Positions 1 to 7,735 of a stretch of 64,000 nt of DNA are shown here, piece after piece. Under the pieces are notes generated by a model. The model was not told the DNA's origin. It made no database searches and saw only the letters and a list, made by a program, of their open reading frames with translations. Position 1 is the stretch's first letter; every line of letters begins with the position of its first letter. This stretch comes from Pseudomonadota bacterium (GTDB taxonomy: Bacteria > Pseudomonadota > Alphaproteobacteria > Acetobacterales > Acetobacteraceae). The stretch covers positions 1-64,000 of the forward strand of contig JAJXXT010000006.1 in the NCBI GenBank assembly GCA_021780935.1, read 5' to 3'. Position numbers and translations under genes: made by a program.

Positions 1-1
1 C

Positions 2-124
2 TTCAACAAGCTCAAGAACAGCAGGCGTGTCGCAACTCGTTACGATCACACTGCCACCAGCTTCCTCGGCTTCGCTCAACTCGCAGCCATCAGGCTCTGG
101 ATACGCTTTGTCCACGCCGCCTAG
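2..124 (+). CDS. IS5-family transposase, C-terminal fragment (5' end outside window)
   Basis: The window opens inside this gene. About 40 codons remain, ending with TAG at 122-124. They contain SRRVATRYD followed by FLGFAQLAAIRLWIRF, the typical end of the DDE transposase of the IS5 family (IS427/IS1031-type groups), where this segment follows the catalytic core. The rest of the enzyme lies upstream of the window. Its terminal inverted repeat should lie just after the stop, but I cannot pick it out without the other end. The stop overlaps a CTAG, and the DNA that follows is much poorer in GC than the rest of the window, which fits an element sitting at the edge of acquired DNA. Identification is from the motif; the subgroup is a guess. 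Confidence 0.8.
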   Translation, partial: FNKLKNSRRVATRYDHTATSFLGFAQLAAIRLWIRFVHAA

Positions 125-305
125 TTGTCCTTGCTGTCATCGCCGTCTTTCTCTTTGCCGAAAATCAGATCGCACCCGACTTTAAAAAGTGCATTCACTA
201 TATAGCCGGTCAACAAGCCGCCGAACACTCCAATAATCAGCGCCTTGTCGTCTTGGATTTCGTTCTTCGTCAGGGGGTATGCACTATCGCGTTGGTCGAT
301 AGGCA
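121..305 (-). CDS. possible small membrane protein, 61 aa
   Basis: This is the last part of a longer minus-strand open frame. From an ATG at 303-305 it gives a 61-residue protein with a hydrophilic N-terminus (MPIDQRDSAYPLTKNEIQ), one hydrophobic segment (ALIIGVFGGLLTGYIVNALF) and a charged tail (GKEKDGDDSKDN), a layout typical of small single-pass inner-membrane proteins. Upstream on its strand is a weak ribosome site (AAGGG about 12 bases before ATG). Its stop lies on top of the transposase stop, so if it is real the insertion sequence is truncated or has trimmed this gene. It also overlaps the first codons proposed for the plus-strand gene at 253, and both cannot be fully right. Function unknown. 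Confidence 0.3.
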
Positions 306-987
306 TAACGGATTTTTCGCCCTTATCGGAACGTTTTTCATTGCGGCTTTTACGTGCACTCTTTGGTGGTCCACTGACAAACTGTGGAATGCCGGCGAAC
401 GTCAATTGCGAATTGCTGAAGATACCGCCAAAACTATCAAACTGCACGTCAATGCAGTCATCGGCATGGAGCGGCCTTTTGTTTAACCAACAAAAACTGA
501 ATTGCGGCAGATATGTGAAAAGAGTCCGAATATTAAATTTTTTGTTATAAAATTTTTTTTTACTAATTACGGAAGAACGCCAGCCTTTGACGTTGATGTA
601 AGGATTGGTTTTGCACTCAATGGATCCTTGCCGACGATACCAGAATACCATAAAAGTCTTATGTATATTGAATATGTAGAACCGGGGGGTGCATTTGAAT
701 ATATTCCTCATTTTCTCTGCTCTTTTACAGACGAGGATATGCGCGAAATATCGAAGGGTCGAAAAAGTTCTGTTTTTTGGTGGAAAGTTTGCTACAAAGA
801 TTTTTCGGGAGGGAAAACTGAAATCGGAGGCTGCGTCGCCTACGAGTTTCCGCTCAATGTAGATGGCAAAATTTTGCGCCCGGGCGGCTTCTTCAACCCT
901 ACCGATCCTAACATCGGCTCTTACAGATTCCGACGCTACACATTGAGTGCCGGCGACGAAGATGGAAACAAACAGCCCAATGAATAA
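253..987 (+). pseudogene. membrane-anchored hypothetical protein, split by an in-frame stop
   Basis: One reading frame holds a hydrophobic segment (FFALIGTFFIAAFTCTLWW), a short helix (WNAGERQLRIAEDTAK), the phrase GMERPFV, then TAA at 484-486. Without a frame change it continues as ...FFFTNYGRTPAFDVDVRIGF... to a stop at 985-987. A membrane helix followed by ERP(F/Y)V and then F-NYG-TPA is a recurrent layout of uncharacterised membrane-anchored proteins found in mobile and phage-linked DNA, so the two halves probably belong together and the TAA is a nonsense mutation. The start is uncertain: TTG at 253 is one choice, but the frame is open back to the window edge. GC content is visibly lower than in neighbouring genes, a sign of transfer. 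Two separate small proteins, or readthrough, are less likely alternatives. Confidence 0.5.
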
Positions 988-1009
988 CGCTGGCCACCTC
1001 ACCTCACAC

Positions 1010-1034
1010 CTCCCATCAGAGGTGCGGATGGGAG
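1010..1034 (+). terminator. hairpin after the low-GC gene
   Basis: CTCCCATC at 1010-1017 pairs with GATGGGAG at 1027-1034 around a 9-base loop. It lies 23 bases after the stop of the broken gene. There is no T-run, so it may slow or end transcription only weakly. Confidence 0.35.
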
Positions 1035-1082
1035 CGCCTGACCGGAAGGCTGCTCGTGGTGGCGGGTGCTACATAATACCGC

Positions 1083-1098
1083 AATCGTTGCAACGATT
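1083..1098. promoter_or_regulatory. 16-base perfect palindrome, possible operator
   Basis: AATCGTTG joined directly to CAACGATT makes a perfect 16-base palindrome in the gap before the metalloprotease gene. The size and central TTGCAA resemble operators of LacI/GalR-type repressors, but no such regulator is in the window. Confidence 0.3.
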
Positions 1099-1293
1099 TA
1101 GGCCTATGGCGGCTTGGGTCCTCTAGGCGATCGATCCCACAAAGACACCGCCCGCGCCGCCACCCGGCATGGCCACCCGCCGGCTTGACGTGATACCCCG
1201 GATGCTGGTCCGCCACGGCTGCGGACAGCGCGTGCCACGGCAATCCCCGCGCATGTTGACCCACGACACGAGGGGTCCAGACTGGGCGGCGTC

Positions 1294-3705
1294 ATGACAA
1301 CAGCAAGTCCGCCGGACGCCGCCGACCTCTCCCTCCTCCTTTCCAGCCCGGTGAAGCGGCTAGAGGGTTTCTTACCCCTGATCCACGATGCCGCAGCCGG
1401 GCAGATGCGCATCGTCGTGCCGGTGGCGCAGGAGATGCTCTATCTCACGCGGCTCTCGCATGGGCTCGGCGATCTGCGGCTCGAGCGCGGCAATCTCAGC
1501 CGGCCAACGATCATCCGGTTCGAGCGGCGCGGATCTCGCCTGCTGCTGATCGGCGTCAACCATGCCTGGAGGACCTCGTCCGCCGAGCCAGCACAGCAGC
1601 GCGCGGTGCGCGAGGCATTTCCTGAATCCGTGCTGTGGGCATTCGACATCCTCGGCGAGGAAAGCGACGGCTGCGTGGTGGACGCGACCGCCTTCCTGCT
1701 GCGCGACTGCTTCGACGTCGGCGGGCAGCTCGGTGCCGCGGGCGAGGGCGCCTACACGCTCGATCCCGCCCGCAGCGCGATCGCAGCCGAGGGCACACGG
1801 TCGTTTCCGCGCAACACCCAGATAGAGAGTCTTCTGACCTTCGCCAATCCGCGCGCGGCGCAATTGCCGTTCTGGTTCGGCAACGGGAGGCGGGAGGGTA
1901 TGGCCGCCCTGGCACCCGATCCGCGCGCGGTGACGATACGGGTGCGCAACTGCTTCATCCGCCTGCCCGATGCCGGCTACCGGCCGCGGCGGTTCGACCC
2001 GCGCTCGTCGTTCTTCAGCAGCGTGATCTTCCACGATTTCGGCCGTTCTCTAGAAGAACCTCTCGATGTGCACTACATCCTGCGACATCGGTTGGAAAAG
2101 GCGGATCCGTCGGCCGCGGTCAGCGCGCCCCTGCGGCCGATCGTCTATTACGTCGATCGCGGCGCGCCGGAGCCGGTGCGCAGCGCGCTTGTCGAAGGTG
2201 CGCGCTGGTGGAACCAGGCCTTCGAGGCAGCGGGATTTCGCGATGCGTTTCGCGTCGAGGTGTTGCCGGAAGACGCCGACCCCATCGATATCCGGTACAA
2301 CATGATCAACTGGGTGCCGCGGGCAACGCGCGGCTTCTCCAATGGCAAGATGATCTGGGACCCGCGCACCGGCGAGATTCTGCAGGGCGTCGTCACGCTC
2401 ACCGCCGGGCGTGAGCGGCATCTGCGCGCGATCGCCGAGGCGCTGACCGCACCCTATGACGACGCCACGCCCTCGCCCGAGGTCGAGGCGATGATGCTGG
2501 CACGCATGCGCCAGCTTTCCGCGCACGAGGTGGGGCACACACTGGGGCTTGACCACAATCACGTGGCGAGCACGCACGGGCCGGACATGTCGGTCTGCGA
2601 CTATCCTGCGCCGGTGCTGACGCTCGACGGCAACGGGCGCGTCGATCTCTCGCAAGCCTATGGCACGCGGATCGGACGCTGGGACGAGGTCTCGATCACC
2701 TGGGGTTATTGTCAGTTCCCGCCGGGCACGAGCGAGGCGGAAGAACAGGCCGGGCTCGACCGTATTCTTGAACAGGCCGCGCAAGCAGGCCTCTACACCA
2801 TGGCGCAGCAGGACGCCGTGCCAGAAACCGGCGTGCACCCGAAGGCGCATAACTGGGATACCGGCAGCGACGCCGCGGAAGAACTGCTGCGCGTGCTCGA
2901 CGTGCGCGCCGCCGCACTGGCGCGTTTCGGTGAGACGGCGATCAAGCCGGGTAGGCCGATGGCGCTGCTGGCCGATGTGCTGGTGCCGCTCTACCTCCTG
3001 CACCGCTACCAGACGGAGGCCGCGGTGAAGCTGGTCGGCGGCCTCGATTTTCGCTACGCGATGCGTGGCGACGGTCAGCTCGTCACCGCCCTGGTGCCAG
3101 GCGCGGACCAGCGGCGCGGGCTTGCCGCGGTGCTGGCGACAGTGGCGCCGGCGGTGCTGACCCTGCCCGAGACGCTGTTGCGGATGTTGCCGCCACGCCC
3201 ACCGGAATACGGACTGACGCCCGATTCGTTTCGGGGACATACCGGCCTTACCTTCGACCCGCTGGGTGCCGCGGAGAGTGCGGCGACCCACAGCCTCTCA
3301 CTGCTGCTCGACGCCCATCGCGCCGGGCGCGTGGTGGAATATCAGCAGCGCGATGGCTCGCTGCCGGGCCTGCACGACGTTTTGCAAGCAGTGCTCGACG
3401 CCACCTGGTTCGCGCCGGCGGAGCTGGGACTCGCCCACGGCGTGAAGCTTCGCGTAGAGCATGTGGCGTTGCGCCATCTGATGGCGCTTGCCGCGAGCGG
3501 GCGCGCCTCCGCGCTGGTGCGCGCCATCGCGGCGGAAGCGATCGAGAATCTTCGGGCCTGGCTGGCCGCCGAACCCGCATCCTCCGATGCGGTGACGCGC
3601 GCGCACCGACGTGCCGCGCTGGAAGCCATCGCCGCCTTCGCGCGCTCGCCGGAAACCTTCCGCGCACCCGCCACGCTGGCGCCGCCACCCGGGATGCCGA
3701 TCTGA
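1294..3705 (+). CDS. zinc-dependent metalloprotease (DUF5117/DUF4953 type)
   Basis: The 803-residue product belongs to a family of large bacterial metzincin-like proteases of unknown substrate. The catalytic motif HEVGHTLGLDH is at residues 411-421; H411, H415 and H421 are the expected zinc ligands and E412 the general base. The N-terminal half looks like the beta-rich DUF5117/5118 region, the part around the zinc site like DUF4953, and the C-terminal third is helical. I see no signal peptide at the chosen ATG, which is odd because family members are usually exported; a leader could be missed or lost. The ribosome site is weak. A substrate-binding protein gene follows on the same strand. The last codons (…PPPGMPI, stop) recur after that gene at 5428-5455, suggesting an old tandem duplication. 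Confidence 0.85.
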   Translation: MTTASPPDAADLSLLLSSPVKRLEGFLPLIHDAAAGQMRIVVPVAQEMLYLTRLSHGLGDLRLERGNLSRPTIIRFERRGSRLLLIGVNHAWRTSSAEPAQQRAVREAFPESVLWAFDILGEESDGCVVDATAFLLRDCFDVGGQLGAAGEGAYTLDPARSAIAAEGTRSFPRNTQIESLLTFANPRAAQLPFWFGNGRREGMAALAPDPRAVTIRVRNCFIRLPDAGYRPRRFDPRSSFFSSVIFHDFGRSLEEPLDVHYILRHRLEKADPSAAVSAPLRPIVYYVDRGAPEPVRSALVEGARWWNQAFEAAGFRDAFRVEVLPEDADPIDIRYNMINWVPRATRGFSNGKMIWDPRTGEILQGVVTLTAGRERHLRAIAEALTAPYDDATPSPEVEAMMLARMRQLSAHEVGHTLGLDHNHVASTHGPDMSVCDYPAPVLTLDGNGRVDLSQAYGTRIGRWDEVSITWGYCQFPPGTSEAEEQAGLDRILEQAAQAGLYTMAQQDAVPETGVHPKAHNWDTGSDAAEELLRVLDVRAAALARFGETAIKPGRPMALLADVLVPLYLLHRYQTEAAVKLVGGLDFRYAMRGDGQLVTALVPGADQRRGLAAVLATVAPAVLTLPETLLRMLPPRPPEYGLTPDSFRGHTGLTFDPLGAAESAATHSLSLLLDAHRAGRVVEYQQRDGSLPGLHDVLQAVLDATWFAPAELGLAHGVKLRVEHVALRHLMALAASGRASALVRAIAAEAIENLRAWLAAEPASSDAVTRAHRRAALEAIAAFARSPETFRAPATLAPPPGMPI

Positions 3706-3709
3706 CGCG
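3682..3709 (+). repeat. 28-base imperfect direct repeat, copy 1
   Basis: Covers the last codons and stop of the metalloprotease gene (reading PPPGMPI, stop). 25 of 28 bases match copy 2 at 5428-5455, where the same frame would read PPPGIPI, stop. Confidence 0.6.
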
Positions 3710-3881
3710 ATCGGCAACAGAATCAGCCGGACATGTGGCGTCACGCGCCGTCGTGTCGCCTCAAGCCAGATCGACCAGGAGAAGTATCCGTCTGCCCGCG
3801 TGAAAAGTGCCTGATGGGTCTGGACTCTTTCGCGATGTCGCCCGCATATTCACGATCTTCTGATATCAAGGGGGGTGGACG

Positions 3882-5387
3882 GTGAAAATCGCAATGCGCT
3901 ATGGCGTTGCAACGATCGCGCTTGCCGGGGCGATCGCGCACGCACAGCCGGCTCGGGCCAATCAGCAGCGCTTCGTCGTCGATCTCGCGAGCGATCCTGC
4001 ATCGCTGGACCCCCAACTTCAGTGGGATCCCGATTCCTACGCCGTCTATCGCAACATCTTCGACAACCTCGTCACCCGTAACGCTGCCGGCAAAATTGTG
4101 GGCCAGGTCGCTTCCGCCTGGCACTACAAGTCACCGACCGAAATCGTCTTCACCATCCGCAACGATGTCCGCTTCCAGGACGGCAGCAAGCTCACGCCGG
4201 CGGACGTCGTGTTCTCGGTCCAGCGCATCACCGACCCCGCCTTCAAAAGCCCGCAGCTCAGCCAGTTTGACCAGATTGTCAGCGCCGCGGTCACCGGCCC
4301 CAACCAGGTGACGCTCACCACCAAATCGCCCTATCCCGTCCTGCTCGCCCAGCTGGTCAAGCTTTCCATCGTGCCCAAAGCCTATGTGCAGAAGATCGGA
4401 AATGCGAAGTTCAACGAAAGCCCGATGGGGAGCGGTCCATATCGTTTCGTCTCCCGCATCCAGGGGGTGAAGATCGACCTTGCCGCCAATAACGGCTACT
4501 GGCGCGGAAAGCCGCCCTTTCCTCGCGTGGTGATGCATCCGGTTCCGCAAGAGGCCACCCGCATCGCCGATGTGCGCACCGGCAAGGCGGATATCACGCG
4601 TATTCTATCCACCGACGACGCCAGGGCGCTACGGTCCGACAAGCAGATCAGGGTGCTCTGGACGCCAACCGAGCGCGTGACGATGCTGGCGCTCAACGCG
4701 CTGTCGGGACCGATGCGCGACATCCGTGTGCGCGAAGCTGCGGCAATGGCGATCGACAAAAAGGTGCTTGTCCAGGCACTGCTGAGTGGTTTTGCCAAGC
4801 CGGTCAACGAACCGCTGACGCCGGCGAGCTTCGGCTACGACCCAAATATTCCCAGTTATAGCTATAATCCCACCCGTGCCCGGCAATTGCTGAAGGAAGC
4901 TGGCGTCACGCCGGCGACAAAATTCGTGTTCCTCACCTCACCGGTGTTCGACCAGCGGGTGGTGCAGGCGTTGCAGCAGATGCTGGCCAATGTCGGCATC
5001 AATGCCAAAATCGTGACCGTTGACCTCGCAACCTATCTGCACCTGCGCGAGGGCGCGCCGCGGCAGGCAGGCGACGTTTCCTTCTTCCGCTGGTCCTGCG
5101 GCTGCGAGGATGCGGACGGCACGATGTTCCCGCTGTTCGACAGTTCCAGCGTCTGGGCAAAATACAGGAACCCGGCAGTGGACTCCCTCCTGACCGAGGC
5201 GCGGTCCGCGCTCGACCCAAAACAGCGGCTGGCGGATTATGCCAAGGCATTCGAGATTATTCACAGGGATGTCCCCGTGGTACCGCTCTACCAGGACGTC
5301 GTGATGTTCGCGGCACGCCGGCAGGTTGTGTTTCAACCGACGGCGGATGAATCCTTTTTCCTGTTCCCGATGCGCTGGCAGCCGTAG
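3882..5387 (+). CDS. ABC transporter substrate-binding protein, family 5 (peptide/opine type)
   Basis: Periplasmic binding protein of the SBP_bac_5 family (DppA/OppA-like), 501 residues, near the usual family length. The start is GTG at 3882, chosen because a strong purine-rich ribosome site (AAGGGGGGTGG) ends four bases before it; an in-frame ATG at 3894 is the alternative. A Sec signal peptide covers about residues 1-26 (hydrophobic GVATIALAGAIAHA, cleavage near ARA). Family hallmarks seen in order: ASLDPQ, YRNIFDNLV, W-tryptophan before the FTIR strand, FQDGSKLTPADVVFS, and MGSGPYRF. No permease or ATPase genes follow, so it must use a transporter encoded elsewhere or act as a receptor. 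Ligand unknown. A degenerate relative may lie just downstream (5500-5668). Confidence 0.9.
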   Translation: MKIAMRYGVATIALAGAIAHAQPARANQQRFVVDLASDPASLDPQLQWDPDSYAVYRNIFDNLVTRNAAGKIVGQVASAWHYKSPTEIVFTIRNDVRFQDGSKLTPADVVFSVQRITDPAFKSPQLSQFDQIVSAAVTGPNQVTLTTKSPYPVLLAQLVKLSIVPKAYVQKIGNAKFNESPMGSGPYRFVSRIQGVKIDLAANNGYWRGKPPFPRVVMHPVPQEATRIADVRTGKADITRILSTDDARALRSDKQIRVLWTPTERVTMLALNALSGPMRDIRVREAAAMAIDKKVLVQALLSGFAKPVNEPLTPASFGYDPNIPSYSYNPTRARQLLKEAGVTPATKFVFLTSPVFDQRVVQALQQMLANVGINAKIVTVDLATYLHLREGAPRQAGDVSFFRWSCGCEDADGTMFPLFDSSSVWAKYRNPAVDSLLTEARSALDPKQRLADYAKAFEIIHRDVPVVPLYQDVVMFAARRQVVFQPTADESFFLFPMRWQP

Positions 5388-5427
5388 CGGGCGAACTCGG
5401 CCGGGTACCGTCCCGCAATCCTCGGGC

Positions 5428-5455
5428 CCGCCGCCCGGGATACCGATCTGACACG
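5428..5455 (+). repeat. 28-base imperfect direct repeat, copy 2
   Basis: Matches 3682-3709 at 25 of 28 positions; read in the equivalent frame it gives PPPGIPI followed by a stop. It starts 40 bases after the binding-protein stop and is probably the tail of a lost second metalloprotease copy. Confidence 0.55.
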
Positions 5456-5499
5456 TCCGGCCCAGCATCGGCGCAGCACGAGGTGTCCGCGAAACGTCG

Positions 5500-5668
5500 G
5501 TGACGATCGAACGGATGCACGTCGTTTCGATGGTTGCGTTTGCCGCGGCGGCAGCGCACGCACCGTCGGCAAGATCGTGCCAGGGATCACCATCCCCGCC
5601 TTCAACACCCGCCCTGGGGTCAGTTCGGCCAGATCACCAGCGACGTTGTGACCACCCCGGTCAAATAA
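5500..5668 (+). pseudogene. eroded exported-protein remnant
   Basis: From GTG at 5500 the frame gives a short signal-peptide-like stretch (MTIERMHVVSMVAFAAAAAHA) that resembles the leader of the binding protein at 3882 (both run M-I..M…V…A-A…AHA). After about 24 codons the sensible reading shifts frame to TVGKIVPGITIPAFNT and shifts again to PWGQFGQITSDVVTTPVK with a stop at 5666-5668. Two frame changes in a row mean it cannot make one protein as it stands. I read it as the leader of a second binding-protein gene joined by deletion to a C-terminal piece. The parent family of the C-terminal piece is not recognised. Confidence 0.35.
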
Positions 5669-5930
5669 CCTCTATCGCCAGCCAACGGCGAAGCCACAGC
5701 ACAGCGAGCAATATAATGGCCCAGGAGGCGAGTGAGGCCAGCAGGATGAGCGGAAGGGCAATGTGCCGAGGCAGCCTGCCCGCGTCGTCATCGTCGACGT
5801 CGAGGTCCGGCGCCGCGGTTTGCCTCTCCGTCACAATGCGGCGGAGCTCGATCGACGACCGGGAATGCGTTGCAAGAAAACTCGACACAGGATTTCGTTC
5901 CAAAATCGTTCTGAAAACGGTCAGCTCCAT
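5661..5930 (-). CDS. small membrane protein, unknown, 89 aa
   Basis: Not recognised. The N-terminal 60 residues are hydrophilic and acidic toward the middle (DLDVDDDDAGR), followed by one clear membrane helix (IALPLILLASLASWAIILLA) and a basic end (WLRRWL), so the tail is probably inserted in the inner membrane. Its ATG at 5928-5930 overlaps the last codons of the upstream minus-strand gene by 10 bases, so the two are likely translated together. The overlap with an intact neighbour and the clean helix are the main reasons to call it a gene. Confidence 0.5.
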   Translation of the reverse strand: MELTVFRTILERNPVSSFLATHSRSSIELRRIVTERQTAAPDLDVDDDDAGRLPRHIALPLILLASLASWAIILLAVLWLRRWLAIEVI

Positions 5931-6517
5931 CCGGCTCCGACCGGCGCGTCATCGGCGACGCGGGGGGAAGCATGGCGCACCGCCATGACACCACGCTGGC
6001 GCAGCGCCAGGGCGGCGAGTGCATCGCGCGCCTCCTCGCGAATCTCGCCGGGCAGACGTGCCTTGGCAAAGCGCGGACGCGGCGGTGCGGCCATGCGGTC
6101 GCCGACGCCGGAAGAGTTCACTTTGTTCGAGCCGCCCCTGGCGTCGGCGACGGTGTCGTTTCGGGCGGCCGGCATCGGCGTCCGGTCGCGCTCGAGGATG
6201 GCGCGGCACTCCAGCCGCACGTCGGCGCGATGTCCGGCATCGCTCAGATCGATGCCGGAGGCGGAGACGACATGCCCCATCGCGTGGCCCTGCACTTGCA
6301 GATGCACACGCTCTGCGACGGGCCGGTTGCTCGCGTCGCGGCCACGCAGCACCACATCCAGCGCCGCCATGATGGCATTGCCCTGCACCTCATAGGTGCC
6401 GGCGATGTCCAGCGCCTCGCCGTCCGCCAGCACCGCGCCGTCGCGCAGCAACGCCAAGCCGTGCGCCTTCAAGCCACGGAAATCGGTGATGTCGATCGTC
6501 CAGAAACCATTCAGCAC
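5921..6517 (-). CDS. GrlR-like beta-barrel domain protein, putative
   Basis: 198 residues from a GTG at 6515-6517, chosen over an upstream ATG at 6547 because AGGGAG lies about eight bases before it. The first 110 residues (LNGFWTIDI…, HGLALLRDGAVL…, GTYEVQGN…) follow the pattern of the small calycin-like GrlR fold: an opening GFW strand, a line about added colour or label, then G-TY and a second sheet. GrlR itself is a regulator of a type III secretion system; nothing here points to that role, and most such domains in alphaproteobacteria have unknown jobs. The C-terminal 80 residues are basic, low in complexity and probably disordered. The stop overlaps the start of the small membrane protein gene at 5930. 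The family call is tentative. Confidence 0.5.
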   Translation of the reverse strand: MLNGFWTIDITDFRGLKAHGLALLRDGAVLADGEALDIAGTYEVQGNAIMAALDVVLRGRDASNRPVAERVHLQVQGHAMGHVVSASGIDLSDAGHRADVRLECRAILERDRTPMPAARNDTVADARGGSNKVNSSGVGDRMAAPPRPRFAKARLPGEIREEARDALAALALRQRGVMAVRHASPRVADDAPVGAGWS

Positions 6518-6858
6518 AACATTTCTCCCTGCTGCCCCGCCGAACAATGAGGAAGTGACCTTGGTAGAAAAGTATTATCCTCCGAGCACTGTCAGCCGAT
6601 CGTAAATGGAGCGTAAGACTTACGATAACAGCTATAAGTTGCAAAAAACTTAGATGCACAATGCTGGCGGGTAAAATCTCCGCGCCCGCGCTCGCGGTTC
6701 CTTCCATTCCAAGCGCACCGCGCGCGATGGAGGGGCTGTGGATCGAAGCCGGCTGACGCTCGGCTTCGCCCAAGGAAGATACAAACGTCGCGAAACATGG
6801 ACTCGACTCGATCTAAATTTCGTGTACATATGTAAAATGTTGCTGGAGGGAGACGTCG
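6518..6858. other. intergenic stretch, AT-rich, between divergent genes
   Basis: 341 bases separate the minus-strand GrlR-like gene from the PEP-CTERM gene. The part 6560-6660 and the part 6800-6845 are unusually AT-rich for this genome and probably hold promoters for both directions. Seen: a 10-base palindrome TACATATGTA near 6824-6833. I could not assign -35/-10 elements, and no sigma-54 type GG-N10-GC pair was found. Confidence 0.45.
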
Positions 6859-7521
6859 ATGCGTCAGCTTTTTTTGGTCCGTGCCGCCGCCGTGCTGTTT
6901 CTCGCCACATCGGCCGCCTATGCCAGCCCTTACCAGGAAGTCTTCAATCTCGGCATCAACGCGAAGGGCATCGCGGGTTCAGGTGGCACAGTGACGCTCA
7001 CCCAGGCCAGCAGTTCGGAGGTCGATGTGAACGTCGCGCTCACCTCCGGGTTCGACTGGGCATTCACCGGCGGACCGCACCACCCGTTCGCCTTCAATCT
7101 CGACAGCAGCATCGCCAGCCTGGCCACGGTGACGCTGATCTCCTCACCGCTCGGGGGATTCGCTTCGGCCTCGTCGGCCGGTCCATATGACAGCACTCCC
7201 TACGGGAACTTCACCAACGCCCTCGAATGCGCGACGTGTGGAACAGGGACCAAAAAGGGTTTGCAGGCCCCACTCACGTTCAGCGTGACGGTCCCCTCGG
7301 TGGACACGATCTCCCTGTCGGCGTTCACCACGAACGCGGGCGGCTATTATTTTGCGGCCGATCTCGGTCTGAACGGCAAGACGGGCAGCTTCGCGTCGAA
7401 CTCCGTCGGCTCGACCGTGCAGGGCCCGCCGCCGCCCTCGGTGCCGGAGCCAGCCAGCCTGGCCGTACTGAGCGCGGGGCTAATCGGCCTCGCTGCGGTG
7501 CGGCGTTCGCGGCGCGCCTGA
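6859..7521 (+). CDS. PEP-CTERM sorting-domain protein
   Basis: 220-residue exported protein. Residues 1-22 are a Sec signal peptide (LFLVRAAAVLFLATSAAYA). The body is rich in Ser, Thr, Gly and beta-prone, without a known catalytic domain; it has one cysteine pair (ECATC). The end carries the sorting tag: VPEPASL, a hydrophobic helix and a basic tail RRSRRA. By family knowledge such proteins are cleaved by an exosortase and sent to the cell surface or exopolysaccharide. No exosortase gene is in the window. The ATG at 6859 has a good ribosome site (GGAGGGAG). A second PEP-CTERM protein is at 26556. Specific role unknown. Confidence 0.9.
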   Translation: MRQLFLVRAAAVLFLATSAAYASPYQEVFNLGINAKGIAGSGGTVTLTQASSSEVDVNVALTSGFDWAFTGGPHHPFAFNLDSSIASLATVTLISSPLGGFASASSAGPYDSTPYGNFTNALECATCGTGTKKGLQAPLTFSVTVPSVDTISLSAFTTNAGGYYFAADLGLNGKTGSFASNSVGSTVQGPPPPSVPEPASLAVLSAGLIGLAAVRRSRRA

Positions 7522-7735
7522 CGCCCGTCTCAAGATTCCGCCTCCCTGGCGCGGGGAAACTGCGAGAGCAGTGTTTTTGCTCTGATCGGCACCGACCTCG
7601 ATGACGGGCGCCCCCTGCTCGCTGCCGGATTGCCAAAGTTTCAGGTTTCCGGGGGTTGGCTGCCAGCGCGGCCGCCATCAATTTGCCGCGGCGGGAGCCG
7701 AGGGAATCACGTCAACCTCCCTCGCGGTCAACGCC

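Larger units (their letters stand above)
988..1293. other. intergenic stretch with hairpin and palindrome
   Basis: No credible gene is seen in these 306 bases. They mark the change from low-GC DNA to the high-GC chromosome. They hold a hairpin at 1010-1034 and a 16-base palindrome at 1083-1098 (listed separately), then featureless GC-rich sequence up to the metalloprotease start. No clear promoter was found. Confidence 0.6.

Noticed and set aside
306..1002. Upper part of a 293-codon minus-strand frame through the low-GC patch
   Set aside because: It runs antisense to the better supported plus-strand protein with its membrane helix and NYGRTPA phrase; only its last 61 codons look protein-like and are listed separately.
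6518..6858. Sigma-54 promoter for the first PEP-CTERM gene
   Set aside because: TTGC occurs at a fitting place but the matching GG ten bases upstream is absent.
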